From Acidobacteriota bacterium (lineage in GTDB: Bacteria > Acidobacteriota > Holophagae > Holophagales > Holophagaceae): 64,000 nucleotides of DNA. Positions 52,194 through 61,212 of the stretch are shown here, piece after piece (position 1 is the first letter of the stretch; each line of letters begins with the position of its first letter). The stretch lies in assembly GCA_021794095.1 (NCBI GenBank), contig JAJYRN010000001.1, positions 62,001-126,000 of the forward strand, given 5' to 3'. Made by a program: the position numbers and the translations under genes. The notes beneath the pieces are model-generated. The model made no database searches. It saw nothing but the letters and a program-made list of their open reading frames with translations, and was not told where the DNA came from.

Positions 52194-53303
52194 ATGTCCG
52201 ACCAGGAACTCCAGCCCCTCGCCCCCCGCCGGAAGACCCGCGAGATCCGGGTGGGCAAGGTACCCGTGGGGGGGGATGCCCCCATCACCGTCCAGAGCAT
52301 GACCAAGACAGATACCCGGGATGTGGAGGCCACGGTCCGGCAGATCTACGACTATGCCGCCGCCGGTTGCGAAATCGTCCGCGTGAGCGTGCCCACCAAG
52401 AAGGCCGGCGAAGTCTTCCACGAGATCTGCGCGCGCAGCCCCATCCCCGTCGTGGCCGATATCCACTTCGACTACCGGCTGGCCCTGGTGGCCGCCGATG
52501 GCGGCGCCGCCTGCCTGCGCATCAACCCCGGCAACATCGGCGGCCAGGACCGCGTACGGGCCGTGGTGGACAAGGCGGGCGCGAAGGGCATCCCCATCCG
52601 CATCGGCGTGAATGGCGGCAGCCTGGAAAAGGATCTCCTCGAGCAGTTCGGCACCGCCACGCCCGAAGCCATGGTGGCCAGTGCCCTGCGCCACATCGAG
52701 GTGCTGGAGCGCGAGGGCTTCCGCGACATCAAGATCAGCCTGAAGGCCAGCGACGTCATCCGAACCGTGCAGGCCTACCGCCTGCTGGCGAAGCAGGTGG
52801 ACTACCCCTTCCACTTGGGCATCACCGAGGCCGGCACGCCCTTCGGCGGCACCATCCGCTCCAGCGTGGGCATGGGCATCCTGCTGGCGGAGGGCCTCGG
52901 CGATACCATCCGCGTCTCCCTCACGGGCGAGGGCGAGGAGGAGTGCCGCGTGGGCCATGAGCTGCTACGCTCCCTGGCCCTGCGCACCGGGGGCTTCCGC
53001 ATGGTGAGCTGCCCCAGCTGTGGCCGGGTGCAGATTGACCTCAACCGCGTGGCCCACGAGATCGAGGAGGGCCTCAAGGCCATCAACCACGAGAACATCA
53101 CCTACGCCGTCATGGGCTGCGTGGTGAATGGCCCCGGCGAAGCGAAGGATGCGGATCTCGGCGTGGCCGGCGGCGCCGGCGAGGGCCTGATCTACCGCAA
53201 GGGCGAACTGATCCGGAAAGTGAAGGAGGAAGACCTGGTCCCCGCCTTCCTGGAGGAGGCCCGACGCATCAAGGCCGAGGCCGATGCCGCCGCGCAGGCC
53301 TAG
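52194..53303 (+). CDS. ispG: (E)-4-hydroxy-3-methylbut-2-enyl-diphosphate synthase
   Basis: VGGDAPITVQSMTKTDTRDVEATVRQI...VADIHFDYRLAL...CLRINPGNIG...SCPSCGR...YAVMGCVVNGPGEA. Confidence 0.97.
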   Translation: MSDQELQPLAPRRKTREIRVGKVPVGGDAPITVQSMTKTDTRDVEATVRQIYDYAAAGCEIVRVSVPTKKAGEVFHEICARSPIPVVADIHFDYRLALVAADGGAACLRINPGNIGGQDRVRAVVDKAGAKGIPIRIGVNGGSLEKDLLEQFGTATPEAMVASALRHIEVLEREGFRDIKISLKASDVIRTVQAYRLLAKQVDYPFHLGITEAGTPFGGTIRSSVGMGILLAEGLGDTIRVSLTGEGEEECRVGHELLRSLALRTGGFRMVSCPSCGRVQIDLNRVAHEIEEGLKAINHENITYAVMGCVVNGPGEAKDADLGVAGGAGEGLIYRKGELIRKVKEEDLVPAFLEEARRIKAEADAAAQA

Positions 53304-53304
53304 G

Positions 53305-53601
53305 ATGCTCGCCTGGGCCGAGGCCCATCCCCTCGCGACCTTCGGGATCTACCTGCTGCTGGAATCACTGCTGCCGGTGTACCTCCAGCCCACGGCCTGG
53401 GTGCTGCGCGGGGCCATCCGGGTCTACCAGGTGACCCTTTCCAGCCATCTGCCCACCCAGTGCAAGTTCACGCCCACGTGCAGCCACTACGGCCTGGAGG
53501 CCATCCGCAAGTACGGCACCCTGCGCGGCGGCCTGCTCACCACCTGGCGCCTCATCCGCTGTTCGCCCCTGACCCACGGCGGCGTGGACCCCGTGCCCTG
53601 A
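53305..53601 (+). CDS. yidD: Membrane protein insertion efficiency factor YidD
   Basis: VLRGAIRVYQVTLSSHLPTQCKFTPTCSHYGLEAIRKYGTLRGGLLTTWRLIRCSPLTHGGVDPVP. Confidence 0.93.
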   Translation: MLAWAEAHPLATFGIYLLLESLLPVYLQPTAWVLRGAIRVYQVTLSSHLPTQCKFTPTCSHYGLEAIRKYGTLRGGLLTTWRLIRCSPLTHGGVDPVP

Positions 53602-53633
53602 TTCGTTCACCGCGCGGGGACATCAAGGCAACT

Positions 53634-53712
53634 GATCACCGCCAAGGCGCCAAGACACCAAGAAATGCGGGAACTGCCGTTCTTGGCGTCCTTGGCGACT
53701 TGGCGGTGGATC
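53634..53712. repeat. Intergenic hairpin element, variant D (CCAAG motifs)
   Basis: gatcaccgccaaggcgccaagacaccaagaa (53634-53664) ... ttcttggcgtccttggcgacttggcggtggatc (53680-53712). Confidence 0.92.
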
Positions 53713-53798
53713 TTTAATCCTTCCTCGGTTTGAAGGATTCCGAGAGACACACCAAGATGGTCATTTGGGCCGGTGTTGCCGAGCCCCTGGAGCCAACC

Positions 53799-56258
53799 AT
53801 GTGCGGCATCGTGTCCCTCTGCTACGGAACCCCAAACCCCGCCCTGGGGCACGAGGCCGGTGAACTCCTGAAGCGCCTGGAATACCGGGGCTACGACTCC
53901 ACAGGCGCGGCCTTCATCGGCGCGGATCTGGGCATCAAGCTCCTGAAGAAGGTCGGGGCCCCCAGCCGCGTGGTGCCAGAGCTGGGCATGGACCGGGAAG
54001 CCGGCCAGCGCTTCATCGGGCAGGTGCGCTGGGCCACCTACGGCGCTGTCACGGATGTGAACAGTCAGCCCCACTACACGCCCTGCAAGCTGCCCTTCGT
54101 GGGGGCCCACAACGGCAACATCTCCAACACCGATGCGCTGAAACCCTACCTCTCCGTCCGGGGCCACAAGGTGGTGTCCGACAACGACGGCGAGATGATC
54201 ACCCACCTCGCCGAGGACTTCTATGCCGCCAACTTGGCCGACCCGGGACCGGCCCTTTCAGCGGCCCGGAGCGCCCTCGCGGCGGCCGGCCTCGGCGTCC
54301 CCGTTCCCGATGGCGCCCTCCTGCTCATCGACGGAGCGCGGAAGGCCGATGCCAAGGCCGAGGGCTCGTACGCCGCCGCCTTCTGCGATCCCGCCGTGCC
54401 GGGCGTGGTGGCGGTGAAGTCGGGCTCCTCGCTCTACGCGGGCCTCGGCACGGACGCCCACGGTGAGTTCGTGGTGGTGAGCAGCGATCTCACTTCTGTG
54501 CTCTCCAAGACCCGAATGCTGATCCCCCTCACCGAGGGCGAGGGCCTCTGGTTCACGGAGCGCGAGTACCTGGTGTTCAGCCTCGGGAAGGAGCTCGCCT
54601 TCTCCGTGCCCCGGCCCAAGCGCTCCAAGCTGAATGTGCGAGACACGGGCCTGCGGCCGCCCTTCCACTACTTCATGGAACAGGAGATCGCCTCGTCACC
54701 GGACAACCTCGACGAAGTGCTGCGCTACTACTTCCGGTCGCCGGACACCGATGGCCTCTTCGCCGCCTTCGAGGACCGGCGCGACCTCTGCAAGGCCCTC
54801 CTCGACAAGGTTCTGGCCCTCTATGAGGCACCCGGGGAAACCGCCCTGGCCGCCGCCCTGACGGCCCTGCTGGCGGATCCCGTGTACCGGGAACTGGCCA
54901 CGCGCGTGAAGGCCCACCAGGAGGTGATCCGCGCCTGGCGGAGCCATCCTGTCTCCGATGAACGGCAGCTGCTGGCCGATCTGGCGCGCCTGGATCCCCA
55001 GGCCGGCGAGGCGCTGGCCCTCTTCGACCTCCTGCTGGTCTGGAAGAAGCGCCGCCGTGTCACCCGGCACCTGATGGAGCTGGTCCAGGCCATCCGCGAA
55101 GCCGGCAAGGAAGGCGGCCGCGTCTTCCTCGTGGCCTCCGGCACGTCGTACCATGCGGCCCTGGTGGCGGCCACCTTCTTCAACAACCTCTCGGGCGTGG
55201 CCGTCTTCCCCTGCAATCCCGGCATGTTTCGGTCCATGTACCTGAACACCCTCAGCGCCCGGGATCTGCTCATCGGCATCACCCAGTCCGGGGAAACGAA
55301 GGATCTGGTGGACATCTTCCAGGATGTGCGGACCCGCATCCCCGGCCTGCGCCGCATCTCGCTGGTGAACAACGAGAACAGCCGCATCCCCCAGGAGCTG
55401 TCCGAGTTCTACCTGCCCATCCTCTGCGGCCCCGAGATCGCCGTGGCCGCCACCAAGAGCTTCCTCAACCAGGTGGCCATCCTCTACGTGCTGGCGGCCT
55501 CCTTCTCGCTCACCGAGCGGAAGATCGCCGAGAACCTCGGCCGGGCGAAGGATCTGATCCGCGAGACGCTGCGCCTGTCCGGCCCCGATATCGAGGAGGC
55601 CGCCCTCCGTCTGCACCTGGAGCCCTCCCTCCACATCCTCGGCACCGGCCTCATCGGCCTGGCCCGCGAGGGCGCCTTGAAGATCCGCGAGGTGGTGCTC
55701 AACCATGCCGAGGGCTACGACGCGGCGGAGTTCAAGCACGGCCCCAACACCATCCTGGGCAAGAACACCCTTTTCTCCGTGCAGGATCTGGCGGGCCTCC
55801 TGGAAGCCTACGAGCAGCAGCGGGACGAGCGCCCCTTCGCGGGCGGCCTCGAATCTCTGAAGGCCTGGCCGGAGCTGGTGGAGACGCGCTTCTCCAACTA
55901 CCCGCTGCTCTTCGTGTGCCCCAGCGAGGAGCGCGACATCCGCATCACCATCAGCCAGATCCACACCCACAAGATCCGCGGCGCGGACATCCTCCTCATC
56001 GCCGAGAAGAACCCCGAACTGGCCCTGGCCGTGGCCGGCAAACCCATGGGCCAGGACCGCTACTGGTCGAAGTACCTGGAGGTGCCCTTCTCGGGGGATC
56101 CCAACCTCTTCGTCTTCGCCGCCTCCGTGGTCCTGCAGCGGCTGGCCTTCCGCATGTCCGTCCTGAAGATGGAGTACCTGGATCACCTCGGCGTGTGTGA
56201 TCACGGCGTTCACCCGGACGCTCCCAAGAACGTCTCCAAGTCCATCACCGTGGATTGA
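53799..56258 (+). CDS. Long glutamine--fructose-6-phosphate aminotransferase-like protein (GATase-II plus SIS domains, about 819 aa)
   Basis: MCGIVSLCYG...RLEYRGYDSTGAAF...VRWATYG...[59 protein letters not shown]; ends KNVSKSITVD. Confidence 0.9.
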   Translation: MCGIVSLCYGTPNPALGHEAGELLKRLEYRGYDSTGAAFIGADLGIKLLKKVGAPSRVVPELGMDREAGQRFIGQVRWATYGAVTDVNSQPHYTPCKLPFVGAHNGNISNTDALKPYLSVRGHKVVSDNDGEMITHLAEDFYAANLADPGPALSAARSALAAAGLGVPVPDGALLLIDGARKADAKAEGSYAAAFCDPAVPGVVAVKSGSSLYAGLGTDAHGEFVVVSSDLTSVLSKTRMLIPLTEGEGLWFTEREYLVFSLGKELAFSVPRPKRSKLNVRDTGLRPPFHYFMEQEIASSPDNLDEVLRYYFRSPDTDGLFAAFEDRRDLCKALLDKVLALYEAPGETALAAALTALLADPVYRELATRVKAHQEVIRAWRSHPVSDERQLLADLARLDPQAGEALALFDLLLVWKKRRRVTRHLMELVQAIREAGKEGGRVFLVASGTSYHAALVAATFFNNLSGVAVFPCNPGMFRSMYLNTLSARDLLIGITQSGETKDLVDIFQDVRTRIPGLRRISLVNNENSRIPQELSEFYLPILCGPEIAVAATKSFLNQVAILYVLAASFSLTERKIAENLGRAKDLIRETLRLSGPDIEEAALRLHLEPSLHILGTGLIGLAREGALKIREVVLNHAEGYDAAEFKHGPNTILGKNTLFSVQDLAGLLEAYEQQRDERPFAGGLESLKAWPELVETRFSNYPLLFVCPSEERDIRITISQIHTHKIRGADILLIAEKNPELALAVAGKPMGQDRYWSKYLEVPFSGDPNLFVFAASVVLQRLAFRMSVLKMEYLDHLGVCDHGVHPDAPKNVSKSITVD

Positions 56259-56335
56259 ACTGCAAGATATTATTTATTGAAATAAAATGACTTAAAAATA
56301 AAAAGAAAATCAGATCAAATAAGTATGAATTGTGA
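56259..56335. promoter_or_regulatory. AT-rich upstream region of ric-like gene with inverted repeat TTATTT-ATTG-AAATAA
   Basis: About 70 nt of strongly AT-rich DNA in a GC-rich genome; IR at 56270-56285. Confidence 0.45.
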
Positions 56336-56401
56336 CCCCGCGCACGCCGGGGCAGACCCATCCTGAGATCCGGGGCCGGCGCCCCGACTTCAGGAGATTC
56401 C

Positions 56402-57121
56402 ATGAACCTGGACCTGACGACGAAGCTGGGCGATCTGGTGCTGGCGCGGCCCGAGACCATGCGCTATTTCGAAGGCCTCGGCCTGGACTACTGCTGCGGC
56501 GGCCACCGGAGCCTCGGTGAGGCCTGCACCGCGGCCGGGCTGGAGCCGGGCGCCATTCTGGAGGGACTGGCGGGCGTGGAGCCTCCCACCAGTGGAACGC
56601 CGGATCTCCAGGCCTGGCGGGAGGCGCCCCTGGAAGCGCTCATCCGGCACATCGTGGCCGCGCACCACGACTACCTGCGCGCGGAGCTGCCCCGGCTGCG
56701 GGGCCTGCTCACCAAGGTGCTGGCCGCCCACGGAGAGCGCCATCCCGAGCTGGACCGGGTGGGCGAGATCTTCTTCGCCCTGGAAGCGGACCTTCTGCCG
56801 CACCTGATGAAAGAGGAGCAGATCCTGTTCCCCTTCATCATCCGCATGGAGCAGGGGCAATTGGGCGGAGCCTGCTTCGGCAGCGTGCAGAGTCCCATCC
56901 ACGTGATGGAGATGGAGCACGAGGCCGTGGGCGCCCTGCTGGCGGAGCTGCGCCCGCTGACGAACGCCTACTCAGCACCCGCCGACGGCTGCGCCACCTT
57001 CCGCGCCCTCTACCTCGGCCTGGCGGAGATGGAGCAGGATCTGCACCTGCACATCACGCTGGAGAATCAGATCCTCCATCCCCGCGCCAGGGCGCTGGAA
57101 GCCGCCCTCGCAGGCTGCTGA
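56402..57121 (+). CDS. ric: Iron-sulfur cluster repair di-iron protein (Ric/YtfE/ScdA family)
   Basis: MNLDLTTKLGDLVLARPETMRYFEGLGLDYCCGGHRSLGEACTAAGL; IRHIVAAHHDYLRAELPRL; LMKEEQILFPFI; HVMEMEHEAVGALLAEL hemerythrin-like His/Glu. Confidence 0.95.
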   Translation: MNLDLTTKLGDLVLARPETMRYFEGLGLDYCCGGHRSLGEACTAAGLEPGAILEGLAGVEPPTSGTPDLQAWREAPLEALIRHIVAAHHDYLRAELPRLRGLLTKVLAAHGERHPELDRVGEIFFALEADLLPHLMKEEQILFPFIIRMEQGQLGGACFGSVQSPIHVMEMEHEAVGALLAELRPLTNAYSAPADGCATFRALYLGLAEMEQDLHLHITLENQILHPRARALEAALAGC

Positions 57122-57130
57122 GATCCCGCG

Positions 57131-57349
57131 CTACATCGCTTCCTGCACGGCCCAGCGATCGGTGCAGCCGTGGCTGTCCACCACCTGCCGGGCCCGCCGC
57201 AGCTTCAGCGTGTGCTGCACGGTCTGCATGACGGTGAAGAGGTGATCCTGGATGCCCAGACGGGCCAAATCCTCCGCGGTGAACCAGGACATGCCCTCGT
57301 GGTCCTTGCGGGCGGCGTGATCCTCGAGAATCCGGTTGGTGATGTCCAC
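57131..57349 (-). CDS. Small hypothetical protein (72 aa)
   Basis: MDITNRILEDHAARKDHEGMSWFTAEDLARLGIQDHLFTVMQTVQHTLKLRRARQVVDSHGCTDRWAVQEAM; clean intergenic placement. Confidence 0.5.
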   Translation of the reverse strand: MDITNRILEDHAARKDHEGMSWFTAEDLARLGIQDHLFTVMQTVQHTLKLRRARQVVDSHGCTDRWAVQEAM

Positions 57350-57395
57350 GGGAACCTCCCTGCCTTGCTAGCCTGGATAGTACAGGGGAGGCTGC

Positions 57396-58139
57396 GTGGC
57401 CAACTGGCGGGATTCAAGAATCGGCGGAATTGTGATGACGGTCTGGGCGGCCGTGACGGTTCCGCTCACGGTCATCGGCATCCTCCTGGCCATTCCGTTT
57501 CTGGGGCCGCGCCGGGCCTTCTTCACCATCGGTCCCCTGTACGCGCGCGGCCTGGCCTGGTTCGGGCGCATGCCCATGATCCTTGAAGGCTGGGAGCAGT
57601 TGCCCGCGGAGATCCGGGAAGGCCGCCAGCCGGTCATTTTCATGTCCAACCACACGAGCCAGCTGGATCCGCCCGTGCTCATCGGGGTGCTGCCCCTGCC
57701 CGCGGTCTACATCGCCAAGAAGGAGGTGAAGTACATCCCCTTCGTCGGCTGGGCCGCCATGGTGGCGGGCGTCATCTTCATTGACCGGCGGGAACGGGAG
57801 CGGGCCATCCAGAGCATCCACGCGGCCGCCCTGGAGATCCGCGGCGGCAAGAGTGTGGTGATCTTCCCCGAAGGCACGCGCAGCCGCACCGGAGGGCTGC
57901 TCCCCTTCAAGAAGGGCGGGTTCGCGCTGGCCCTGGATGCCGGCGTCCCCATCGTGCCCCTGGCCACGGTGGGCGGATTCCAGGTGCTTCCGCGCGGGAG
58001 CGGGATCCTGCGTCGGGGCCGCTACCGGGTGCGGGCGGGCGAGCCCGTGGATCCCGCCGGCTTCGGCGATCGGGAAACCCTGTCCCTGGCCGTGCGGGAA
58101 CGGATCCAGGCGCTCATGGCTGAACCTCAGCCGGGCTAG
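57396..58139 (+). CDS. plsC: 1-acyl-sn-glycerol-3-phosphate acyltransferase (GTG start likely)
   Basis: [21 protein letters not shown] (HxxxxD), [13 protein letters not shown]. Confidence 0.92.
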   Translation: MANWRDSRIGGIVMTVWAAVTVPLTVIGILLAIPFLGPRRAFFTIGPLYARGLAWFGRMPMILEGWEQLPAEIREGRQPVIFMSNHTSQLDPPVLIGVLPLPAVYIAKKEVKYIPFVGWAAMVAGVIFIDRRERERAIQSIHAAALEIRGGKSVVIFPEGTRSRTGGLLPFKKGGFALALDAGVPIVPLATVGGFQVLPRGSGILRRGRYRVRAGEPVDPAGFGDRETLSLAVRERIQALMAEPQPG

Positions 58140-58180
58140 GAACCGCTTGCCTCCGCTCTCGAAATGTCGAGAATACGAAC

Positions 58181-59716
58181 ATGGCCGCGCCCGATCTCGA
58201 AACCGCCCTCACTGGTGCCCGTCTCGTCGAGGAGGCCGGGGCCCTGCTGACCCGCGGCGAGAATCCCGCTGCGATGGTGGCGCACGCCTTCGAGCGCCTG
58301 GGGGAACTGGTGCCCTACGACCTCGCCACGGTGCTGCTGCGCGAGGGGGAGGGACTCCGGGTGGCTCACGCCGTCGGCCCACTGGCTGCGCCGCAACTCC
58401 AGGGCGCCCTCATCCCGGTCCGGGGAAACCTCCGGCTGCAACAGGCGCTGAAGCCGCGCTCGCGACCCGCCACCTTCGAGGAGGATGACCCGGGCGAGGA
58501 CACCTTCCACGGCATGCTGGAACTGCCGCGCGGACACAGCTGCCTGGTGGCGCCCCTGCGCAGCCAGGGCGAGACATTCGGCCTGATGACGCTGGATGCC
58601 ATGGTCTGCCGCCAGTACCCGGAAAGCGTGCTTCACCATGTGGGCGTGTTCGCCTCCCTGCTGGCCCTGGGGCTGAAGCAGGCCGAGCACCTCCAGCGCC
58701 TGGCCGAGCGGGAGCGGAGCCTGGCCGAGGAAGTGAGCTACTTCCGGGAGGCCCAGCGCCGCGATGTGCTGCAGGAACCGCTGCGGGCCGGAAGCGCCGC
58801 CATGCGCGGGGTGCTGGACCAACTCCGGCAGGTGGCCTCCACCGCGGCCACCGTGCTCATCACCGGGGAGACGGGAACGGGCAAGGAGAAGGTGGCCCAG
58901 ACGCTCCACCACCTCTCGCCCCGTCGGGACAAGCCCTTCATCAAGGTGAACTGCAGCACCCTGCCTGCGAACCTCATCGAATCCGAGTTGTTCGGCCATG
59001 TGAAGGGCGCCTTCAGCGGGGCCGCCACCGCCCGCAAGGGGCGCTTCGAACTGGCAGACGGTGGCACCCTCTTCCTCGACGAGATCGGCGATCTGCCCCT
59101 GGACCTCCAGCCCAAGCTGCTGCGCGCCATCCAGGAGCGGGAGATTGATCCGCTGGGTTCGGAAACCTCCCGCAAGGTGGATGTCCGGCTGGTCGCGGCC
59201 ACCCACGTGGACCTCCCCGTGGCCGCGGCGGAAGGCCGCTTCCGGCAGGATCTGTTCTACCGCCTGAACGTGTTCCCCGTGCATCTGCCGCCCCTGCGCG
59301 AGCGGCCCGAGGACATCCGGGCCCTGGCCGAGGGTTTCCTCGAACGCTTCGCCCGCCAGAACCGCCGGAGGACGCTGGAACTGACCGAGCCGGTGCTGGG
59401 GCAGCTCGCCGCCTACCCCTGGCCCGGCAACGTCCGGGAACTCCAGAACGTCCTGGAACGGGCCGCCATTCTCTCGACCGGCCGTGAGTTGCGCCTCCCG
59501 CCGGGGGCCCTGCCCGTCCGCGGAGCCGGCAGTGGCTCCGCGCGGCTTCCCACCTGGGACGTCCAGGAGCGGCTCTACCTGGAACGCCTGCTCCGGCACT
59601 GCCGAGGGAAGGTATCGGGCGCCGATGGCGCGGCGGCCCTGGCCGGCCTGCCCGCTTCGACGCTGCTCTCCCGCCTGGAGAAGGTGGGCCTGCGCCCGAA
59701 GGACTTCCGCACATGA
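58181..59716 (+). CDS. Sigma-54-dependent regulator, GAF-AAA-HTH (NorR-like)
   Basis: GAF region [88 protein letters not shown]-terminal HTH. Confidence 0.92.
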   Translation: MAAPDLETALTGARLVEEAGALLTRGENPAAMVAHAFERLGELVPYDLATVLLREGEGLRVAHAVGPLAAPQLQGALIPVRGNLRLQQALKPRSRPATFEEDDPGEDTFHGMLELPRGHSCLVAPLRSQGETFGLMTLDAMVCRQYPESVLHHVGVFASLLALGLKQAEHLQRLAERERSLAEEVSYFREAQRRDVLQEPLRAGSAAMRGVLDQLRQVASTAATVLITGETGTGKEKVAQTLHHLSPRRDKPFIKVNCSTLPANLIESELFGHVKGAFSGAATARKGRFELADGGTLFLDEIGDLPLDLQPKLLRAIQEREIDPLGSETSRKVDVRLVAATHVDLPVAAAEGRFRQDLFYRLNVFPVHLPPLRERPEDIRALAEGFLERFARQNRRRTLELTEPVLGQLAAYPWPGNVRELQNVLERAAILSTGRELRLPPGALPVRGAGSGSARLPTWDVQERLYLERLLRHCRGKVSGADGAAALAGLPASTLLSRLEKVGLRPKDFRT

Positions 59717-59746
59717 TAGGGTAGGGGCCGATCTCCGGAGCAGGAC

Positions 59747-60490
59747 ATGAACGAGCCTGTGGGCCCTGAGCTGCCCCTTCCCCTGGTGCCAGCGCCGCCG
59801 CTCTGGGAGCCTCCGCCGATGCCCGCGCCCCAGGCGCCACTCCTGCGCCCTGTCCCCTTCGAGGATACGGAGGCCCTGCCCGGCTTCTGGGCGCGGGTGG
59901 GAGGCATGTTCAGCCTGCTCTTCACCCAACCCCTGGAACTCTTCGACCGAGTGCCTGCCACGGATGGCCTGGGCGCGCCCTGGCGTTTCCTGCTGCTGCT
60001 CTCGGTGCCGGTCTTCCTGCTCGTGGCGGCCGGGTTCGGCCTGTTGGGCATGGGCGCCATGCTGGCGGCCCTGGAGGACCACGCGCCGGAGGGCCGGGCC
60101 TTCGTGGCCTTCCTGCCGGTACTCTTCGGCCTTCTCCTGCTCCTGTTGCCGCTGTTCGCCTTTGTCGGCATGGTGATCGGCGGGGCGCTGAACCACGTCT
60201 TCCTCTGGATGTGGGGCGGCCTGAAACCCGGTGTGGGACTGAAGCAGACCATCCGGGCCTACGCTTACGCCTCGGCCTTCCTCCAGATCGGAGGCCTCAT
60301 CCCCTGGCTGGGTATCCTCATTCAGTTCGCCGGCATGGTGGTCATCGGCATCGGACTCGCGCGCATGCACAAGACCGATACCTGGCGTGGAGTCTGCGCC
60401 GCCCTCACGCCCCTGGTGCTGGTCTGCTGCTGCGGGGCGGTCTTCCTCGCCATGGTTCTGCCCGCGCTCATCGCCTCCGGCCGCTATTGA
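59747..60490 (+). CDS. YIP1 family membrane protein
   Basis: GFWARVGGMFSLLFTQPLELFDRVPATDGLGAPWRFLLLLSVPVFLLVAAGFGLLG; several TM segments. Confidence 0.7.
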   Translation: MNEPVGPELPLPLVPAPPLWEPPPMPAPQAPLLRPVPFEDTEALPGFWARVGGMFSLLFTQPLELFDRVPATDGLGAPWRFLLLLSVPVFLLVAAGFGLLGMGAMLAALEDHAPEGRAFVAFLPVLFGLLLLLLPLFAFVGMVIGGALNHVFLWMWGGLKPGVGLKQTIRAYAYASAFLQIGGLIPWLGILIQFAGMVVIGIGLARMHKTDTWRGVCAALTPLVLVCCCGAVFLAMVLPALIASGRY

Positions 60491-61212
60491 AGCAGCCAGT
60501 CTTCCAGCGCGAGTCGCACATCGCCGGGCGGAAGGATCCGCTGCACGGCCCCCGCGGCCAGGGCGGCGTCCGCATCCCAGGTTTCGAAGCGCCGGAAGAG
60601 CCGGTCGGCCCCCGCCGGTCCGAGCAGGTCCGGCAGCCGCACCGTGCCGCCAAAGCCGGTCAGGATGCCGTGCTTCGCCGCCGGGTGGGCCAGGCGCAGG
60701 CCGCCCCGGCCCTCCGGCCCCGCGGCCACGGCCCAGCGTTCCTGCCCATGGAGCGCCAGATCGCAGCCGCCCCCCATGGCCACGCCCGAGATCACCGTGA
60801 GGGTGTTCCAGCCGGACCAGAGCAGGTGGGCCATCACCCGCTGGCCGCGCCGAGCGAAGGGTTCCGCCGACACCGGATCGAGGCCGCCCACTTCGTGCAG
60901 ATCGGCCCCCGCAGAAAAGTGATGGCCCAGGCCGGTCATCCAGCCCGCGCCGCTGAGGGCCACGCGCCGCGTTCCCACCCAGCGGAGCTCGATGAAGAGG
61001 TGGTCCAGGGCCGCCAGAAGGTCGCTGTGGAGCCGGTTCAGGCCATCGCCGGAACGCAGGCCGATCCAGGCCCAGCCCTCGCCGTGCGCCAGATCAAGGG
61101 AGGTGCGGCCCTCGTACCAGGTTCGCGGCGTCCTGGCAGACGGGGTGTCCTGGCTTGGCCGGGACACCCTGTCGGGGTGCACGAGGTGAGCAGGCGGTCC
61201 ACCCTCGTTCAT
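60484..61212 (-). CDS. Enoyl-CoA hydratase/isomerase family protein; N-terminus encoded by a repeat
   Basis: LSGAGWMTGLGHHFSAGADLHEV... ISGVAMGGGCDLALHGQERWAVA crotonase motifs; ATGA overlap with upstream miaA stop. Confidence 0.8.
   Translation of the reverse strand: MNEGGPPAHLVHPDRVSRPSQDTPSARTPRTWYEGRTSLDLAHGEGWAWIGLRSGDGLNRLHSDLLAALDHLFIELRWVGTRRVALSGAGWMTGLGHHFSAGADLHEVGGLDPVSAEPFARRGQRVMAHLLWSGWNTLTVISGVAMGGGCDLALHGQERWAVAAGPEGRGGLRLAHPAAKHGILTGFGGTVRLPDLLGPAGADRLFRRFETWDADAALAAGAVQRILPPGDVRLALEDWLLQ
61131..61212 (-). repeat. Diverged, shorter copy of the 99-bp repeat at 17948-18193
   Basis: gcagacggggtgtcctggcttggccgggacaccctgtcggggtgcacgaggtgagcaggcggtccaccctcgtt vs reverse complement of unit gccagacgaggtgtcccggcttggccggaacacctcgtgggggtgcacgagg...gcgagcaggcggtcccccctcgttgat. 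Confidence 0.85.

Noticed and set aside
49069-60370. Antisense ORFs 49069..50817 and 58136..60370 (minus)
   Set aside because: Opposite fliK/flgD and the sigma-54 regulator/YIP1 genes; no independent domain evidence.
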